A stretch of DNA of 64,000 nt from Rattus norvegicus. Lineage: Eukaryota; Chordata; Mammalia; Rodentia; Muridae. Within the stretch, counting starts at the first letter, position 1; each line of letters begins with the position of its first letter. Made by a program: the position numbers and the translations under genes. Positions 24,040-35,770 of this stretch are shown here, one piece after another. The notes under the pieces were generated by a model. The model was not told the origin of the DNA. It searched no databases and saw only the letters and a program-made list of their open reading frames with translations. The DNA lies in contig NC_086022.1 of NCBI RefSeq assembly GCF_036323735.1, positions 73,331,702-73,395,701 on the forward strand. Direction: 5' to 3'.

Positions 24040-24710
24040 ATCCTTGCTTGGGTCCTCATGTATTCCGACTTTCTCAGATGTACAGTTTGATGACTATGGG
24101 ATACCACAATAAAACGCACAATATGACCATATGCATTAATTGAGACTAAAGAGAGCCAAGAACTGCTGTATGTGAACGAGACTGATTGAAAACCTTCTGC
24201 TACACAGCACAGTATGCCCCCATGCCCCCAAGCCTACCTGTCAGAGGCCAGTGTGGTCTCTGCGCACTAAGCTGCCCCTGAGTCAGAAGGAGCAGACCCT
24301 GGGCACCTGGAGATCACGAGAAGAGCCTGACTCTTCCTCAGCTGAAGCTGGGCACACCTGTCATTTTCAGTTGTAGTACACTGCTAAACACTTCAATTCT
24401 GTATTGCCCTGGAAGGTTTTTTTCTATTACTTGTAATAGAAGAATTATCAGAGCAGGATACAGGATACAGGCTACTTGTAATACAGGAATTATCTTCTTC
24501 CCACAGAAGAAAAAAATACTAACCAAATGTTGCAGGCATAGGACACTGGACAAACAACATTTTTCATTTATTTTGTCTATATCTAGAACTAAAAACTATA
24601 GAAGGTAAGTTATTACTTAGCATTGTGTCTGCCATGTTTAGGTTAATATTTAGGAATGTAAAATCTAAGAATTTGAAAATTATGAATATTTGATGGTCAA
24701 GGGAAGATAA
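24040..24710. other. Intron sequence, nothing recognised
   Basis: Mixed-composition intron sequence with a slightly GC-richer part at 24210-24350. A partly repeated acttgtaata pair occurs at about 24430 and 24473. Confidence 0.5.
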
Positions 24711-24714
24711 ATAC

Positions 24715-24874
24715 TGCATAGGGCATGGTCTGCATAGGGCATGGTCTGCATAGGGCATGGTCTGCATAGGGCATGGTCTGCATAGGGCATGGTCTGCATA
24801 GGGCATGGTCTGCATAGGGCATGGTCTGCATAGGGCATGGTCTGCATAGGGCATGGTCTGCATAGGGCATGGTC
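24715..24874. repeat. Minisatellite, ten perfect copies of a 16-bp unit
   Basis: The unit tgcatagggcatggtc is repeated ten times without a single change from 24715 to 24874, after which the phase breaks at atagaa. Because 16 is one more than a multiple of three, every frame encodes the same 16-residue period. This explains three overlapping Met/Pro/Cys/His-rich open frames on the minus strand. They are not genes. Confidence 0.98.
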
Positions 24875-25072
24875 ATAGAAAAGATGCAGGCAAAGACCTG
24901 TATATCCCATCTAAGATATATCAGTCTATTATTCACAAAACATTCTGTTACCTTCAGCAATGAACTTACGGTAATAAAATAGTGCCACTACAATTATATG
25001 TAAGCATAGTCCACTAACCACCGACAGGAATTCATAATGACATGTATAATTTTAACATAAAAAGAAAGCATT

Positions 25073-25294
25073 AATTTCTTTTTTTTTTTTTTATTAACTT
25101 GAGTATTTCTTATATACATTTCGAGTGTTATTCCCTTTCCCGGTTTCCGGGCAAACATCCCCCTCCCCCCTCCCCTTCCTTGTGGGTGTTCCCCTCCCAA
25201 CCCTCCCACCATTGCCGCCCTCCCCCCATAGACTAGTTCACTGGGGGTTCAGTCTTAGCAGGACCCAGGGCTTCCCCTTCCACTGGAATTTCTT
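25073..25294 (-). mobile_element. 5'-truncated young LINE-1 3' end, about 205 bp
   Basis: Minus-strand copy of only the last part of the young LINE-1 3'UTR (about 25081-25286), with a T-run at 25079-25092 as the tail complement. It ends abruptly after cactgg, where full copies continue tgctctta. The flanks share aatttctt (25073-25080 and 25287-25294), which I read as the target-site duplication. It lies in the sense direction of Tpk1. Confidence 0.9.
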
Positions 25295-25329
25295 AATATT
25301 CTAACTGCAGTATTATTCAAAGTCTTTGG

Positions 25330-25665
25330 ACATAAACAATTGGCAAGGAAGACCAGTGGTCTCAACTAACCTGGACTCTTGAGATCTCTCAGACACTAAG
25401 CCATTAACCAGGCAGCATACACCAGTTGGTCCGAGGCCCCCAACACATACATAGCAGAGGACTGCCTGGTCTGGCCTCAGTGAGGGAAGACACGCCTAAC
25501 CCTTAAGATACTTGTGGCCCCAGGCAGTGGGCTGGCCTGGTGGTGGTAGGGGACATCCGCCTGGAGACAGGTGGTAGGAGGAATGGGATGAGAAACTGTG
25601 GGAGGGCGAGCTGGGTAATGACAGGACTGTAGAAAATACTTGTATATTAAATGAAAAGATAAAAC
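25330..25665 (+). mobile_element. Old LINE-1 (Lx-like) 3'UTR fragment
   Basis: Resembles the segment at 34880-35170 over blocks such as actctcagacactaa / actctcagacactga, agcagaggactg and ctggcctcagtga. It ends in a ggactgtagaaaa block before the CA repeat. Both are 3' ends of the same older rodent LINE-1 group. Confidence 0.75.
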
Positions 25666-25680
25666 TTCCCTTGTTTTACA

Positions 25681-25682
<2 letters not shown>

Positions 25683-25728
<46 letters not shown>
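25683..25728. repeat. (CA)23 microsatellite
   Basis: Uninterrupted CA dinucleotides following the old LINE-1 tail. Likely to vary in length between strains. Confidence 0.97.
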
Positions 25729-25733
<5 letters not shown>

Positions 25734-25774
25734 TTAAAATGGAAGGAACAGGACATGAACTGTCAATGGAGTTG

Positions 25775-25930
25775 TGGTCGGGGGAAGAGATGACTCAGGA
25801 TCAATTCCCCAGTACCCGCAAGGCAGCTGTCTGTGGCTCTATTTCTGGGATAACTGATACCCTTTCCTGTCTTCAGTTGGCACTACATAAACACAATGCA
25901 TAAACATACATGTAGGTACAATTCCCCAGA
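25775..25930 (+). repeat. B3 SINE, diverged
   Basis: Order of agagatgactcag, caattccccagtaccc, gctgtctgtggctct, tctgggataactgatacc, ctgtcttcagttggca, then cataaacatacatgtaggta. This is the B2/B3 layout on the + strand. Confidence 0.7.
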
Positions 25931-26059
25931 ATTGAGTAAACTGAAGAACAGAAAGAGGAACCTTGCATTAACTAAGGTAGTGCCTTATATAGAGATAACA
26001 CACTCATGGAGAAAGTGGTAAAAATGTGATACAAATTATACTTCAGGAGGTTTTCTTTT

Positions 26060-26150
26060 CTTGGGATTGGGAATGTAGGCTCAGTGTTGGTGGGTGGGCT
26101 AAGGGCAGTCAATCATAGTACCAAACTAAAAAAAAAAGAAAAGAAAATTC
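26060..26150 (+). repeat. Old ID-type (tRNA-derived) SINE
   Basis: The pattern gggattgggaatgtaggctcag is a diverged ID head. It is followed by a damaged middle and agtaccaaactaaaaaaaaa as the A-rich tail. The B box is not readable. Confidence 0.5.
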
Positions 26151-26930
26151 TTGTGTGGAAAATTTTCTATTACTTGAGGAAAAAGGAACCTTGCAAGAGG
26201 CAGGGAAAGCAGCATTTCCCCATGAGTAAGGAAATCTGTATCTGTATCTTAAGAGGAAAGATGGATGAGATACCACACAAGGAAAAGGAGAACAATAGGC
26301 AGAGAATGGCTGAATTATAACTATTCTCCTCATTTCTAAGACACTAATGTGGATAAAGAGACAATAAGACTAACACAGGAAAAAAACAGCAATGGTGTAG
26401 TTCTGAGTATTAAATATGGCTGCCTTGAAGAAATTGATACTTACCTTCTGATTCTTACATGGTGCCAAGCCTTAGTGCTTTAAGGTGTAGCTTGCCATAA
26501 GAGTAACAGAGGTGTTTTCTAGTTAGGAAACGTGAAATGCAACCTGGGATGCAGGTTAACAGATGGTGTAGTATGAACGACTGTATAAACAACTCAGGGT
26601 ATTTTTGAACAAGTTTTCATTTACTTTTAAGGGGGAAAAAAACCCCAAACAGTGACAATGATATCAGGAACAAAGCAAGAGAATTATAGATGAAGAGTTT
26701 CAAGAATATGCCTGAGATGATGGGTCCACAAAACACCTCCAATGGCAAAATCTATACCAGACGCGGACACAAAATGCTGTAAAAATTGATCCTGATAGCA
26801 GGAGCATCACAGATAACTTAAAACAAGTGCAACTTTACGTTCAGTGTGGAGTACATATGGATTTTTCTTAAACTTCAAACCCTAAGGTTTAGGTTCAATA
26901 CTTAGATTATTAATTTTATTAGATTTAGAT
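26150..26930. other. Intron sequence, nothing recognised
   Basis: A-rich intron sequence without a supported repeat or exon. Confidence 0.5.
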
Positions 26931-26934
26931 TCCT

Positions 26935-27135
26935 TTATTTTTATTTGTATATATGCATGTGGTTTTTGTCTTCATGTCTCTTTGTCCACCATCTTGTATG
27001 CCTAGTTTCTATGGAGGTCAGAAGAGGGCATCTGGAAGGAAGTGGAGGTGCAGATGGTTGTGAACTACCAAGTGGGTGGTAGGAACCGAATATCAGTCCT
27101 CTGGAATAGCAACCAGTAGTGTTCCTAGCACTCAC
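26935..27135 (-). repeat. B3 SINE, minus strand, lacking the tRNA-like head
   Basis: The complement order tttatttttatttgtatat, tggaggtcagaagagggcat, cagatggttgtgaactacca, gtaggaaccgaatat, tcctctggaatagcaa, agtgttcctagcac fits B3. The final gagccatctctccagc block is missing. Confidence 0.8.
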
Positions 27136-27544
27136 AGTCCTTCCAGTCCCCCTTTATTCTATAACCTATTTTGTTAATATATAAATGTCTTAAGTTTTAC
27201 TACAGTGTGCCCCTCACAGGCATATATAATGAAAGATTGCTCCCTAGCTGATAGTGTTCTTTTGGAAATGTATTAAAAATTTTACAAGGCATAGCCCGGT
27301 AGGGGGAAGTGTGCCACTGAGTAAGTGTCCTAGAATTCTCTTTTTCCTGATATGGACTTCCCTCCCTGACTCCTGACCACCACAATAGTCAGTTTCACCT
27401 TAGATTAAATACAACAGATCCACCTGACTTTGGTCTGAAATCCAGAGCCAAAGTCTAACATGCCCCCATGCTGTGGAGCACATAATAATCATTAAACAAT
27501 GATCACAGTCACTTAACAAGTCTGGCCTGTGGGGGACAGCACCC

Positions 27545-27660
27545 CTCTACGCCAGAGATCAACAAACTTTATGGAAAGTAAAGGAAAGCCATTGCTTTAT
27601 TATATGTAGGAGATCACAGGGCCTCTGTTCCAATTACTAGATCCTGACTTTAGATAAACA
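27545..27660 (+). repeat. Possible MER20/Charlie-type DNA transposon remnant
   Basis: The order agagatcaacaaactttatg, then ggagatcacagggcctctgt and tccaattactagatcctga follows the pattern of ancient mammalian hAT-Charlie short elements. Diverged, so tentative. Confidence 0.45.
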
Positions 27661-28890
27661 AAGGAGGAAAACTGAGTCCACAAAACCTAACACTGATTTT
27701 ACATGGTTTTCATGGGTTGTAAAGTATTAATCTCCTTTTGCTATTTCTCAACCATTTAAAGATGTCATTGCTACCCCTGACTTGCCACCAGTGCAAGAGC
27801 AGACAGCAGGCTAGGCTTACACCATGGTTTATCAACTACACCCATCTGAGCATACTTGTTCTTGTGACTGTGCTACTAAATCTTATGCATGTGCAAAAAC
27901 GTTCCTAAGAGGATGGTGGTTCAACACTTTAAAAACATCTCTTTTAGGCACACACCTTCTTCTTCTGTAGTTGCCGATCCACTCTATCTGGCAGTGTGGT
28001 GCCAGGCACAGGGTTGGGTTGAGGAGCTTTACCACAGTGGGAGAAGAAGCTGTGGACCTCAAATGTACAGGCAGCCCAAACTATTGCTCACTTTGTTAAC
28101 CAAATTATTGTTAATACTTACCCCCAAATATTCTTTAGATGTTCAAAAAAATGCTGTCATATTTGCTGAACACTAAAATAAATTATTCCAAAGCAACGGG
28201 TGTCAATAATAAGCCTAATTTCAAAGGACCGATGCTAAAGTCATTAGACTGCCATTCTTGATTACTTAATTTACAGTTTGCCAATAATTTTGCTAATGTA
28301 GGTTAATGAGTTTTTACATTTTGCAGTTATAAAACCTATCAGGTTAGATGATGCTGACTCCTCTAAAACTCCTTAATGGGAAATAAAGCAGATCTTTAAA
28401 AAAAAGTAATAGGATATTAATTGTGATTTCATGCAGTATATCTAAGATGAGACTTGGCCTCATAAAATAAGAAACCTGGAGTTGAGTGTAGTAAAATCAT
28501 TCCCAAGTTTGCTATTAGCTCAGTCATTTTAGGTCAAGTCATTTAGTGCCCATCCATCTATCCAGGGTAGAAAATAATTGCACAAATTAACCCGTACCAT
28601 TTTATGGGGCTCTGACACATCTACTGTAACTTCATGGACTGCGTTTATAAGGTTACCATTTCGGAACTGCTAGTTCCTCTTGGAAGCAAGCATACTCACT
28701 GGGAAACTGTATTCCCCTAGATATGACAAGGACATACAAAGTACACAAAGTCATAAAATCTAGTACTCTCTTAAACAAAGTGTAAGATTTCTTTTTAATA
28801 AAATACAATATAATTCTATGAAAAAAACAGATAATCTTTAAAAAATATCCTGTCTTCCTCAATAATTTACCAATAAAAGTCAGCCATTGG
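27661..28890. other. Intron sequence, nothing recognised
   Basis: No exon, SINE or tandem repeat that I can support. Several short A/T runs only. Confidence 0.5.
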
Positions 28891-28894
28891 GTAT

Positions 28895-29085
28895 ATTTTG
28901 TGTTAAATACTGTGTGCTATCTAAATTATACTCTTGATTCCCACAGGAGTCAACAAGGGAAGTATAATAATCATGCTTTCAGCTACTCAGATGGAAACTT
29001 TGATATGGTAACCAGCCTAAGGCCACACGGCTGATGAAAACATGGCACTGAATGACCTGATCTGTACTAGTCAAGCACCTTCTCT
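28895..29085 (+). repeat. Probable MIR SINE
   Basis: The series attcccacaggagtcaac, ataataatcatgctttcagc, actcagatggaaactttga, then taaggccacacggctgatga follows the core and 3' part of mammalian MIR. Diverged, as expected for its age. Confidence 0.6.
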
Positions 29086-29619
29086 GTTAGAAAAGAGGCT
29101 TTGGACTCAATACCGTTTCTCTGTGTATTTGGAAAAGTTTAAGCAGAAATATGAGTTTAAGCTTAGCCTTCATTTACTTTCTATAGTTCAAATGGTCGAC
29201 TAAACCTTTAGCATCTAAGCATTCAGGGATACCATGGGTATACACAGCTTCCGTGTAAACCGAGATTTAGAAAGTGTCATGATTCTTGTTGATATCTGTC
29301 AATGCCCAGGAAGTTTGCTTCCACCCCCCACCCCCACCCCCAAAAAAGAATGAAACAAACAAAAACCCAAAACATTTACTGATTTTCTAACATACTAAAT
29401 TACATTAAACCATAAATAGTACACCTATTAATGCTGTGATATATGACGTTTCAATAAAAGTAATGTTTAAATCAGATAATATCTAATTTCCTGCTTACTA
29501 TTTTGATAAAGTAAAATCTTTTAAAATCTTTTGTTCCACTTCTTGAAATAAACATTATTGCTACCTAGAGTCATTATTCTATGCAACACCAGCACAATAC
29601 GAGTTGACTCTCTCTAGTT

Positions 29620-29900
29620 GAACTAAAACATCCATTGGTAACCTTTCTCTAACCTCTGGTAACCAGCTTCCTATTCTCGCCTTTAATGAACAAACGGTAT
29701 TGGATTCCATGCATGAACAAGACAGTACAGGCCTTGCCTTTCCAGCTCTGGCTTATTTTACTCAGCGCAGATTCTCTTCCGGCAGTGCTGCCCTAGATGA
29801 CTGCATTTCCGTCCCGGTGGTGGCCAATGGCCTTCCCCTGTGTGTAAGTGCACCACAGTCTGCATCTGTCCATCAATGATCCGGATGTTTTCATTACACT
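29620..29900 (-). repeat. Ancient LINE-1 (L1M-type) ORF2 3' fragment, minus strand
   Basis: Complement of the conserved LINE-1 ORF2 end: ctaacctctggtaaccagct, tggattccatgcatgaacaa, ctctggcttattttactcag, then catctgtccatcaatgatcc. Much older than the rat-type copies. Confidence 0.6.
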
Positions 29901-30455
29901 TTTTCATTTTTTATTATAGGAATTATGCTTTAAAAGCAAAGTTACTGGACAAATTATTATAACGTCTTTGAAAATCCCCATTTGTAACTCTAGATTTTTT
30001 TTTTTAAATGTTGCAGAAGGGCACATCGTGTTTGAAAGCCGTGTGTGAGGAGTCTTTTAAAATAGTCACAGAAAAGGTAACTTGTGAAGTATTTATCTTT
30101 GGGATTAGTTGAGTTGATTTATTTAATTTCTTATCAACAATCAAATTCTTTAAGGAAAAAAATGACATCCACCAAAGAGGAAGGGAAGAGAAAGTTAATA
30201 ATGCAGTATATCATAGAGGTGGGGGCTGTCTGTCCATCAGAGAACCAAGTGGCTAAAAGGGACTAGAAATGCCTGAATAATCTCTGAGGATAAAGACACC
30301 AAACATTATCCTTAATGCTCGTTCTGGAAATAGAAAATATAGTTTCCTAGCCATTTATATTAGAATATTAATATGGATTTTATTTAAAAACAGGTAAGAA
30401 TATTACTGAGTTTTTACTCTTAAATTCTGCACATTTAATCTTTCTTGATTCACTG

Positions 30456-30587
30456 CTAAAGTTATCTTTTTTTTTTTTTTTTTTTTTTGGTTCTTTTTTT
30501 CGGAGCTGGGGACCAAACCCAGGGCCTTGCGCTTCCTAGGCAAGCGCTCTACCACTGAGCTAAATCCCCAACCCCTAAAGTTATCTT
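30456..30587 (-). repeat. Young ID SINE (BC1-derived), minus strand, with target duplication
   Basis: The complement of the ID consensus is nearly perfect: the head ccccaaccccta end, gagctaaatccccaacccc, caagcgctctaccactgagc and the T-run tail at 30468-30488. The 13-base ctaaagttatctt occurs on both sides (30456-30468 and 30575-30587). It carries the tRNA-Ala-like A and B boxes of an RNA polymerase III promoter, but it is a retroposon and not a tRNA gene. Confidence 0.95.
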
Positions 30588-31430
30588 CTTGCATGCATAT
30601 AAGTTATACACTGAAAATTATCAAACGATAAAATTGAATATATTAAACTTTTAATAGTCATACTTAAAATATGTCATTTAAATAAATTGACTGAAATTTT
30701 ACAATTAGACACTGCTTTCCCTGGTTCAGGACAAAGCAGGCAAAGAGCAAAATGGCAGGTGCCCTAGAGAAGCAGCAATACAGGTCTAAAATTAGAGCAA
30801 GCACATCCTCAAACTTCCTAAGAATTGCAACTGTTACATAAAACCAATTAGAGGCTCAGTGATCCATGTGCTTAGATACAGTTACAAAAGCTATTTGTTT
30901 ACCTGCAGAGATGGAATCACAAAATAACCACCTTCAATTGCTTTTTGTTTTCAAAACTCCAGTGTAGTAGGCTGTTGATCTAATTTGAATTACCAGCTTC
31001 TTTACAAGCACTTCTATTTTTTATACTACAAATGACGTTTTTCTTTTTAAATCAGCAAATTGCAACTATGAATAATTAACTTCCTGTTCTAGTATGTCAC
31101 ATGTTTAAGCTTTTCACAATTCAAAGTACCAGACTCTTCCTGGTTTTCAGTTTCACTTGTAGGAACTCTGCATTTGAGAGCCTAAACATGAAGATATTCT
31201 AATCCAGTGTCCCCTCAACTGCTCTAGGGATTGCATGTAACACTTATTTACATGGTGGAAATGAATGAAAGGAAGGGCATTTCATCCTTCTGTCAAGGCA
31301 AGCCAAGTGTCTCTAGAACAACCAGAACAACATGAGGTCCCTCCAAAAAGCATGGTCAGAATTCAGAGAGTGGAACCAGGTTTAGAACAAAAGTTTCTAC
31401 AGCCCACTTGAGCCTGCTGCCCTCAAAATG

Positions 31431-31508
31431 AAAAAACAACAACAACAACAACAATACCCCAAACAAACAAACAAAAAGCAACAACAAAAACAAACAAAAC
31501 AAAAAACC
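31431..31508. repeat. (AAC)n / (AAAC)n A-rich repeat
   Basis: aacaacaac units followed by caaacaaac and acaaaa units. It may be the tail of an unreadable SINE. Confidence 0.85.
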
Positions 31509-31757
31509 CCTAGCCTTACAAAGATCTCTGGCTGATACCAGAGGAACCCGTCAAGCAATGCCCCTTTTTGTCTATAGATACAATCCTCTAAACAGTAATT
31601 GCCTGACTGTGCCTGACTTAATAGAAAGAATGTGGTTCATGCACTCATTTCTTTCCTCCCAGGAGTCCAGTTTAAAGTACTGCTACACAGAGAGCCTAAG
31701 TATGTATGTGACTAGCTTCTGGTAGATTCTGGGTGGAGTCTCACATGAGCTTCTTAG

Positions 31758-31976
31758 CAACAATAACTCTTTTTTTTTTAAAGATTTATTTTATTTATTA
31801 TATATATATAAGTACACTGTAGCTGTCTTCAGATACACCAGAAGCGGGCATCAGATCTCCTTACAGATGGTTGTGAGCCACCATGTGTTTGCTGGGAATT
31901 GAACTCATGACCTCTGGAAGAGCAGTCGGGTGCTCTTAACCGCTGAGCCATCTCTCCAGCCCCAACAATAACTCTT
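31758..31976 (-). repeat. B2 SINE, minus strand, with 14-bp target duplication
   Basis: Element body 31772-31962, reading as the complement of B2: the tail ttttaaagatttatttt, then cacatgtgt-type central blocks, aattgaactcatgacctctg, agcagtcgggtgctcttaac and gagccatctctccagcccc. The flanks caacaataactctt at 31758-31771 and 31963-31976 are identical. Well preserved, so recent. Confidence 0.95.
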
Positions 31977-32329
31977 GATACAAAAATGATTAATTAGATC
32001 CTCAGTGATGAAATGAGAAAGGGCTCAGAGTTAGTCATTCTTTTGTGATCATGGCCTATGTGCTGCTTTTCTTTGCTTATTTTGTTATGTAACCTTTCCA
32101 GTGTTAAACCATAGCTACAGTTTTAACCATATGCCAAGGTTTCTAAGTCCTCTTTGAGAATTTCTGAACTCCTAAATTGACTGAGAACATTGAAAATGTA
32201 GAGTCTATTTCAACGACACTTCCTGAATGATATTATTTGTTAGACATAACCTGACCTGGGCTATGGTATTGATCTCAGTAGGTACCATGCCATCAAAGCC
32301 ATTATGCGCATGAAAAGTGTAGAGAAGAT

Positions 32330-32665
32330 ATCTTGTGTATGTATGGATACACCACCTGTCAATTAAGAAGCCTATCACCTATGGCTTAGGCAGGAAATAG
32401 AAAGTGAGACATCTGGGAGGAGAAAAAATTCTGGGGTCAAGTCAGACGAGAAAAGAACTGCTGGAAAGATGTGAGGAGATGAGCACACGGCACCTGAGCA
32501 CAGGTAAGTAGCCATGTGGCAGACAGGTAAGCAGCCATGTGGCAGAATGAAGGTTAAAATAAATAGGTCATCTTAAGTTATGATTCAAGCCATAGAAGAG
32601 CCTAGCTATATGGCCAAGGTATTTGTAAATAATTTTGAGTCTCAGTTTTATTTCTGGGAGCATGG
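32330..32665 (+). repeat. Possible rodent LTR-type repeat, family not assigned
   Basis: It has a layout I associate with rodent interspersed repeats: cacctgtcaattaagaagcc, ggcttaggcaggaaatagaa, gcacaggtaagtagccatgt, tatggccaaggtatttgtaa, cagttttatttctgggagc. An internal duplicated aggtaagtagccatgtggca / aggtaagcagccatgtggca occurs at about 32502 and 32526. No target duplication was read. Confidence 0.45.
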
Positions 32666-33059
32666 GGCTGGGAGGAAGAAATGGGCCTAACTTTTATAGG
32701 AAAGAGAATGGAATCCATCCGTGAGGTCTCTTCTCTCATTCTAAAAAGGCAAGGAGCAGCTGATGAAGGAAATGAAACACTGAAGATATTCATAGGTTCT
32801 TACCCATCAGGAGTTGTTGCAGGATATTTGATCTCACTACGAACGCAGAGATTTTGTTATTTACTGAAAGAAATCAGTGTCTAGTTCTAGTACCTCATTA
32901 CTTAACACAAACCATTAATCACTCTGGGTGGAATACAGACATACCCTTAGCACACACCTTTAATCCTGAACAATGAAGGTAAAATTAGTTTGTAGAAGGA
33001 AGCACTCATGTTTGTAAGTGATGTCTAATTGAGTGGCAGACATAGTAACTAATCAGAGA

Positions 33060-35220
33060 AAGATTTGACAGAATTGCATATGCCCAACTCTCATGAAAAG
33101 AGAGGAACCTTGAACAAAGCGCAAGTCCAAGTGGACCAAGGACCTCAAGATAAGATCAGATACAATGAATCTAATAGAAGAGGAAGTGGGAAAGAGCATC
33201 AAAATCATTGGCATGGTGGGAGGTGGTATTTCTTAAACAGAACTCCAATGGCTCATGCTCTAAGATCAAGAATTTATAAATGGGACCTCATGAAACTGAA
33301 AAGCTTCTGTAAAGCAAGGGGCATAGATAATAGTACAAATAGGCAACCTACAGATTGGGAAAAAAAAATCTTCACTAGCCCCACACCTGACAGAGGGCTA
33401 ATATCCAATATAAAGAACTTAAGAAGCTAATCTCCAAAAAAAACCAAACAATCCAATAAAAAATGGGGTACAGAACTAAACAGAATTCATAACAGGAGAA
33501 TCGCAAAAGGCTGAGAAGCACTTAAAGAAATGTTCAAAGTACTTAGTCATCAGGCAAATGCAAATCAAAATGACCCTGAGAGTTTACCTTAAACCAATCA
33601 GAATAGCTAAGATCAAAACCTCAGGTGACAGCAGATGCTGGTGAGGATGCGGAGAAACAGGAACACTCCTCCATTGTTGTTGGCCTTGCAAACTGGTAAA
33701 ATCACTCTGGAAATTAATCTGGAGTATCTCAGAAAATTAGAAGTAGTTCTACCTGAAGCTATATCATTCCTGGGTATATACCTAAAAGATGCCCCACCAT
33801 GGCACAGGGGCACATGCTCCACTATGTTCATTGTGGCCTTATATGTGAGAGCCAGTAGCTGGAAACAACCCAGAAGTCCCACAATGGAAGAACAGATACA
33901 GAAAATGTGGTTCATTTACACAATGGCATACTACTCGGCTGTTTAGAAAAAGGACGTCATGGGCTTTACAAGAAAATGCATGGAACTAGAAAATATCATC
34001 CTGAGTGAGGTATCATAGACCCATAAGGACATGCATTTACTCACTAATAAGTGGATTGGGGGCTGGGGATTTAGCTCAGTGGTAGAGCGCTTGCCTAGGA
34101 AGCGCAAGGCCCTGGGTTCGGTCTCTAGCTCCGAAAAAAAAGAACCAAAAAAAAGTGGATTTAGCCAAAAAGTATAAAATACTCCAGATACAATCCACAG
34201 AAGTTAAGAAGGTTAACAATCTGAAGGGCCTAAGTAAGGATGCTTCAATCCCACTTGGGAGGGAGAAGAAAGCAGAGGGCAGAGGGAGAGGGGAGATCTG
34301 GGGAGGGGAAAGACGGAGCATGATCAGGAATACTGGGGGAAGAAGAGTGAAGCCCTGAGGGCCAGCACAAGGAAGGGAAATATACATCCTTGGGAGGTGG
34401 GGGTGCCCTCTAGAATGTACCAGAGACCAGGGAGGTGAGAGAATCAGGACCCAAACACAGGCACCTTAGATGAAATGCCCAACACGGGGGAGAAGGAACT
34501 TGTAGAGTCTACCTCCAGTGGAAAGACAGGGCATCAAGTGGAAGAAAGGGTTGCCATCTGCAAACTCTGATCCAGAATTGTTCCCGTCTAAAAGACCTGC
34601 AGGGACAAAAATGGAGAGGAGCCTGGGGGAAGGAGGTCCAGTGACAGGCCCAAGTTGGAATCCATCTCAAGGGAAGGCTCTATTACTGACACTATTACTG
34701 ATTCTATGGTGTGCTTAAAGACAGAAGCCTAGCATGGCTGTCCTCTGAGAGGTCCAACAAGCAGCGAACTGAGATAGAAGCAGGTACACCTATTTAGTGG
34801 CCTAAAGTCAGGAACCCCTGCGGTTGAATTAGGGAAAGGCTGGAAGAAGCTGAAGAGGGCGATCCCATAGAAAGACCAGCAGTTTCAACTGACCTGGCCC
34901 CCTGAGAACTCTCAGACACTGAATCACCAACCAAGCAGCATGCATGAGCCCGTCTGAGACCCCTGACACATGTATAGCAGAGGACTGTCTAGTCTGGCCT
35001 CAGTGAGAGGAGAGATACCTAGCCCTTGAGGGACTTGAGGACCCAGGGATTAGGCAGGACTGATGGGGTATGAGGGCATATGCAGATGTGGGGACATCTT
35101 TTTGGAGACAGGGAAAAGGAATGGGATGAAGACATGTTGGAGGGCAGAATGGGGAAAGAGAGGAATAAAGACTGGACTGTAAAAAAGATTAAAGATATTA
35201 ATATTAAAGATATTAATGTT
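33060..35220 (+). mobile_element. Old LINE-1 (Lx-like), ORF2 C-terminal end and 3'UTR
   Basis: The ORF2 part (33060-34060) shows PMAHALRSRI, WDLMKLKSFCKARG and RQPTDWEKK in one frame, then GDSRCW-like text at about 33620-33645 with frameshifts, and ends near ctcactaataagtggatt. The 3'UTR (34155-35200) is of the same older type as 25330-25665. Body protein pieces are decayed by stops and indels. An ID element sits inside at 34058-34152. Confidence 0.85.
34049..34161 (+). repeat. ID SINE inserted in the old LINE-1
   Basis: Near-consensus ID: gggggctggggatttagctc, agcgcttgcctaggaagc, cctgggttcggtctctagct, then an A-rich tail. The flanks share aagtggatt (34049-34057 and 34153-34161), and removing the element rejoins the LINE-1 text. 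The ID is therefore younger than its host. Confidence 0.95.
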
Positions 35221-35230
35221 AAAAGATTAA

Positions 35231-35244
35231 AGTAGTAGTAGCCA

Positions 35245-35292
<48 letters not shown>

Positions 35293-35324
35293 CAGCAGCA
35301 GCAGCAGCAGCAACAGCAATAATA
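35231..35324. repeat. Compound (AGT)n(AGC)n trinucleotide repeat
   Basis: About twenty agt/tag units followed by agc units and a decayed aacagcaataat end. It directly follows the A-rich end of the old LINE-1, a usual place for microsatellite growth. Confidence 0.95.
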
Positions 35325-35339
35325 AAAAAAGAGAGTAGC

Positions 35340-35770
35340 ACACAGAAAGTAAAAAAGAATGCAGTTTTACCCAAACAGTTATATATAGAGACAGATCTCA
35401 GAGAGAAAGCTAGACACAGGCTAAAACAGAATGAGCCAGAGAATGAGAAGCAGTCAGAAATTAGAACAGACTATCAGAGTTAGTTTGAGGCTAAACAGCA
35501 AAAAGTCAGAAGACAGGAAAGAAACCATATTGAATCAGTCAGCTTGGAGTTGTTATCCAGAACAACTTAGTTGATCAGCCAGCAAGAACTCAGAAAGAAC
35601 TAGAAAGGGTGTGCTCATTCAGCAATACGTCTCAGAGGCTGAAAACATCCTAGGCTTAGATAAGAGGCTTAACGCTTCCTAGACCTAGGTTAGCAGACTG
35701 AAGCAGTAAACCTTGGGGACAAGAATTTCATCAGGCAAATAGAAGTTACAATTACAAGGGCTTTCTTCCA
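35340..35770 (+). repeat. Possible rodent LTR-type repeat, family not assigned
   Basis: Purine-rich text such as gagccagagaatgagaagca, gtcagcttggagttgttat and ggtgtgctcattcagcaat looks like a murid LTR-class repeat I have seen in many copies, but I cannot name it or fix the ends. Confidence 0.4.

Noticed and set aside
23796..24119. Lys/Gly-rich (+) and Pro/Ser/Phe-rich (-) proteins
   Set aside because: Translations of the polypurine tract in different frames.
24564..24960. Cys/His/Met-rich minus-strand open frames at the 16-bp repeat
   Set aside because: They arise only because a perfect 16-bp unit without a stop repeats ten times. All three frames show the same peptide, and there is no start or splice context.
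34058..34152. A tRNA-Ala-like gene
   Set aside because: It is an ID SINE: the tRNA-like head is followed by an A-rich tail and flanked by a target duplication. The same holds for 30469-30574.
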